Source: Marivivens geojensis (GTDB lineage: Bacteria > Pseudomonadota > Alphaproteobacteria > Rhodobacterales > Rhodobacteraceae). Taken from it: a DNA stretch of 64,000 nt. Of the stretch, positions 63,875 through 64,000 are shown one piece after another. The stretch is taken from the NCBI RefSeq assembly GCF_023540835.1, contig NZ_JALKCU010000002.1, forward strand, positions 735,406 through 799,405, written 5' to 3'. Numbering within the stretch: position 1 is the first letter of the stretch; the number at the start of each line of letters is the position of its first letter. A model generated the notes under the pieces. The model was not told where the DNA came from, ran no database searches, and saw only the letters and a program-made list of their open reading frames with translations. Position numbers and translations under genes: made by a program.

Positions 63875-64000
63875 AATCCGCCCACCTCTGCAGGACATCG
63901 CGACGTTCTTCCAACAAATCAGACCGTTGATAGGCGACGTCAAATGATTTTGGCTGATGCGCTTTGACAAAATCAGCGACAATCTTGCGGACACCATTCT
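63861..64000 (-). CDS. P4-like tyrosine integrase, C-terminal end (partial)
   Basis: The last 45 codons before the stop at 63861-63863 read NGVRKIVADFVKAH...AYQRSDLLEERRDVLQRWADYVTG. The final segment is the characteristic C-terminus of P4-type integrases (Y-R-S-D-L-x-E-R-R-x-x-x-x-x-W-A-D-Y). The catalytic residues lie beyond the right edge. It marks the integrase end of an integrated mobile element, whose attachment site should be to the right. Confidence 0.8.
   Translation of the reverse strand, partial: NGVRKIVADFVKAHQPKSFDVAYQRSDLLEERRDVLQRWADYVTG

Overview
The window reads as chromosomal DNA of a marine Rhodobacteraceae (Roseobacter-group) alphaproteobacterium. The evidence is an alphaproteobacterial Suv3-like helicase, a RibB/GCHII hybrid, MmcB behind a GTTC-N7-GTTC LexA box, tRNA-His with an A73 discriminator, RpoD/DnaG and RpoH of alphaproteobacterial type, and small Rhodobacteraceae-type proteins (DUF6476- and DUF6324-like).

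Layout. 1-34,070 is mostly core: partial helicase, TPR protein, SCP2 protein, lysophospholipase-like hydrolase, oligoendopeptidase F, membrane dipeptidase, Gfo/Idh/MocA oxidoreductase, rpoH, rluD, tRNA-His, mmcB, a probable 6S RNA, and a minus-strand riboflavin operon (ribE-ribBX-ribH-nusB). A plus-strand capsule module (kpsS, export lipoprotein, kpsC) sits between ribE and nrdR-ribD. Then come yjbQ, rpoD, dnaG, three TadG/TadE-like pilus-associated genes, a pirin/TetR pair, hom, glpX, recJ and tRNA-Glu.

34,070-64,000 is accessory and a mosaic in base composition. It begins directly after tRNA-Glu with a bactofilin, a 5'-truncated UPF0149/SEC-C gene and an IS3-family element (35,540-36,794). 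The IS lacks a target duplication and joins two broken genes. On its right is a reading frame of nearly 17 kb for a giant cadherin/VCBS-type adhesin (about 5,620 native residues) that has lost its 5' end. Four tightly coupled genes follow: an outer-membrane TolC-like lipoprotein, a periplasmic HlyD-like adaptor, a GAF-HlyD fusion, and a polytopic M50-type metalloprotease fused to a HlyD-like domain. No ABC transporter ATPase is present, so this looks like a non-canonical type I-like export and surface-display system. It is the most interesting locus here.

The right end (60,313-64,000, minus strand) is a separate mobile-element module: the C-terminus of a P4-like integrase, a small hypothetical gene, an AlpA-like regulator, a 194-residue hypothetical protein translationally coupled to a family A DNA polymerase with its own exonuclease domain, and another hypothetical protein.

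Regulatory elements seen include the LexA box, a sigma-32-like rpoH promoter, several intrinsic terminators, a TetR-type inverted repeat, a perfect 20-bp palindrome before pepF, a terminator-like hairpin over a Shine-Dalgarno sequence, and a C9 tract inside the giant adhesin gene. All assignments are from sequence reading alone; no database search was run.
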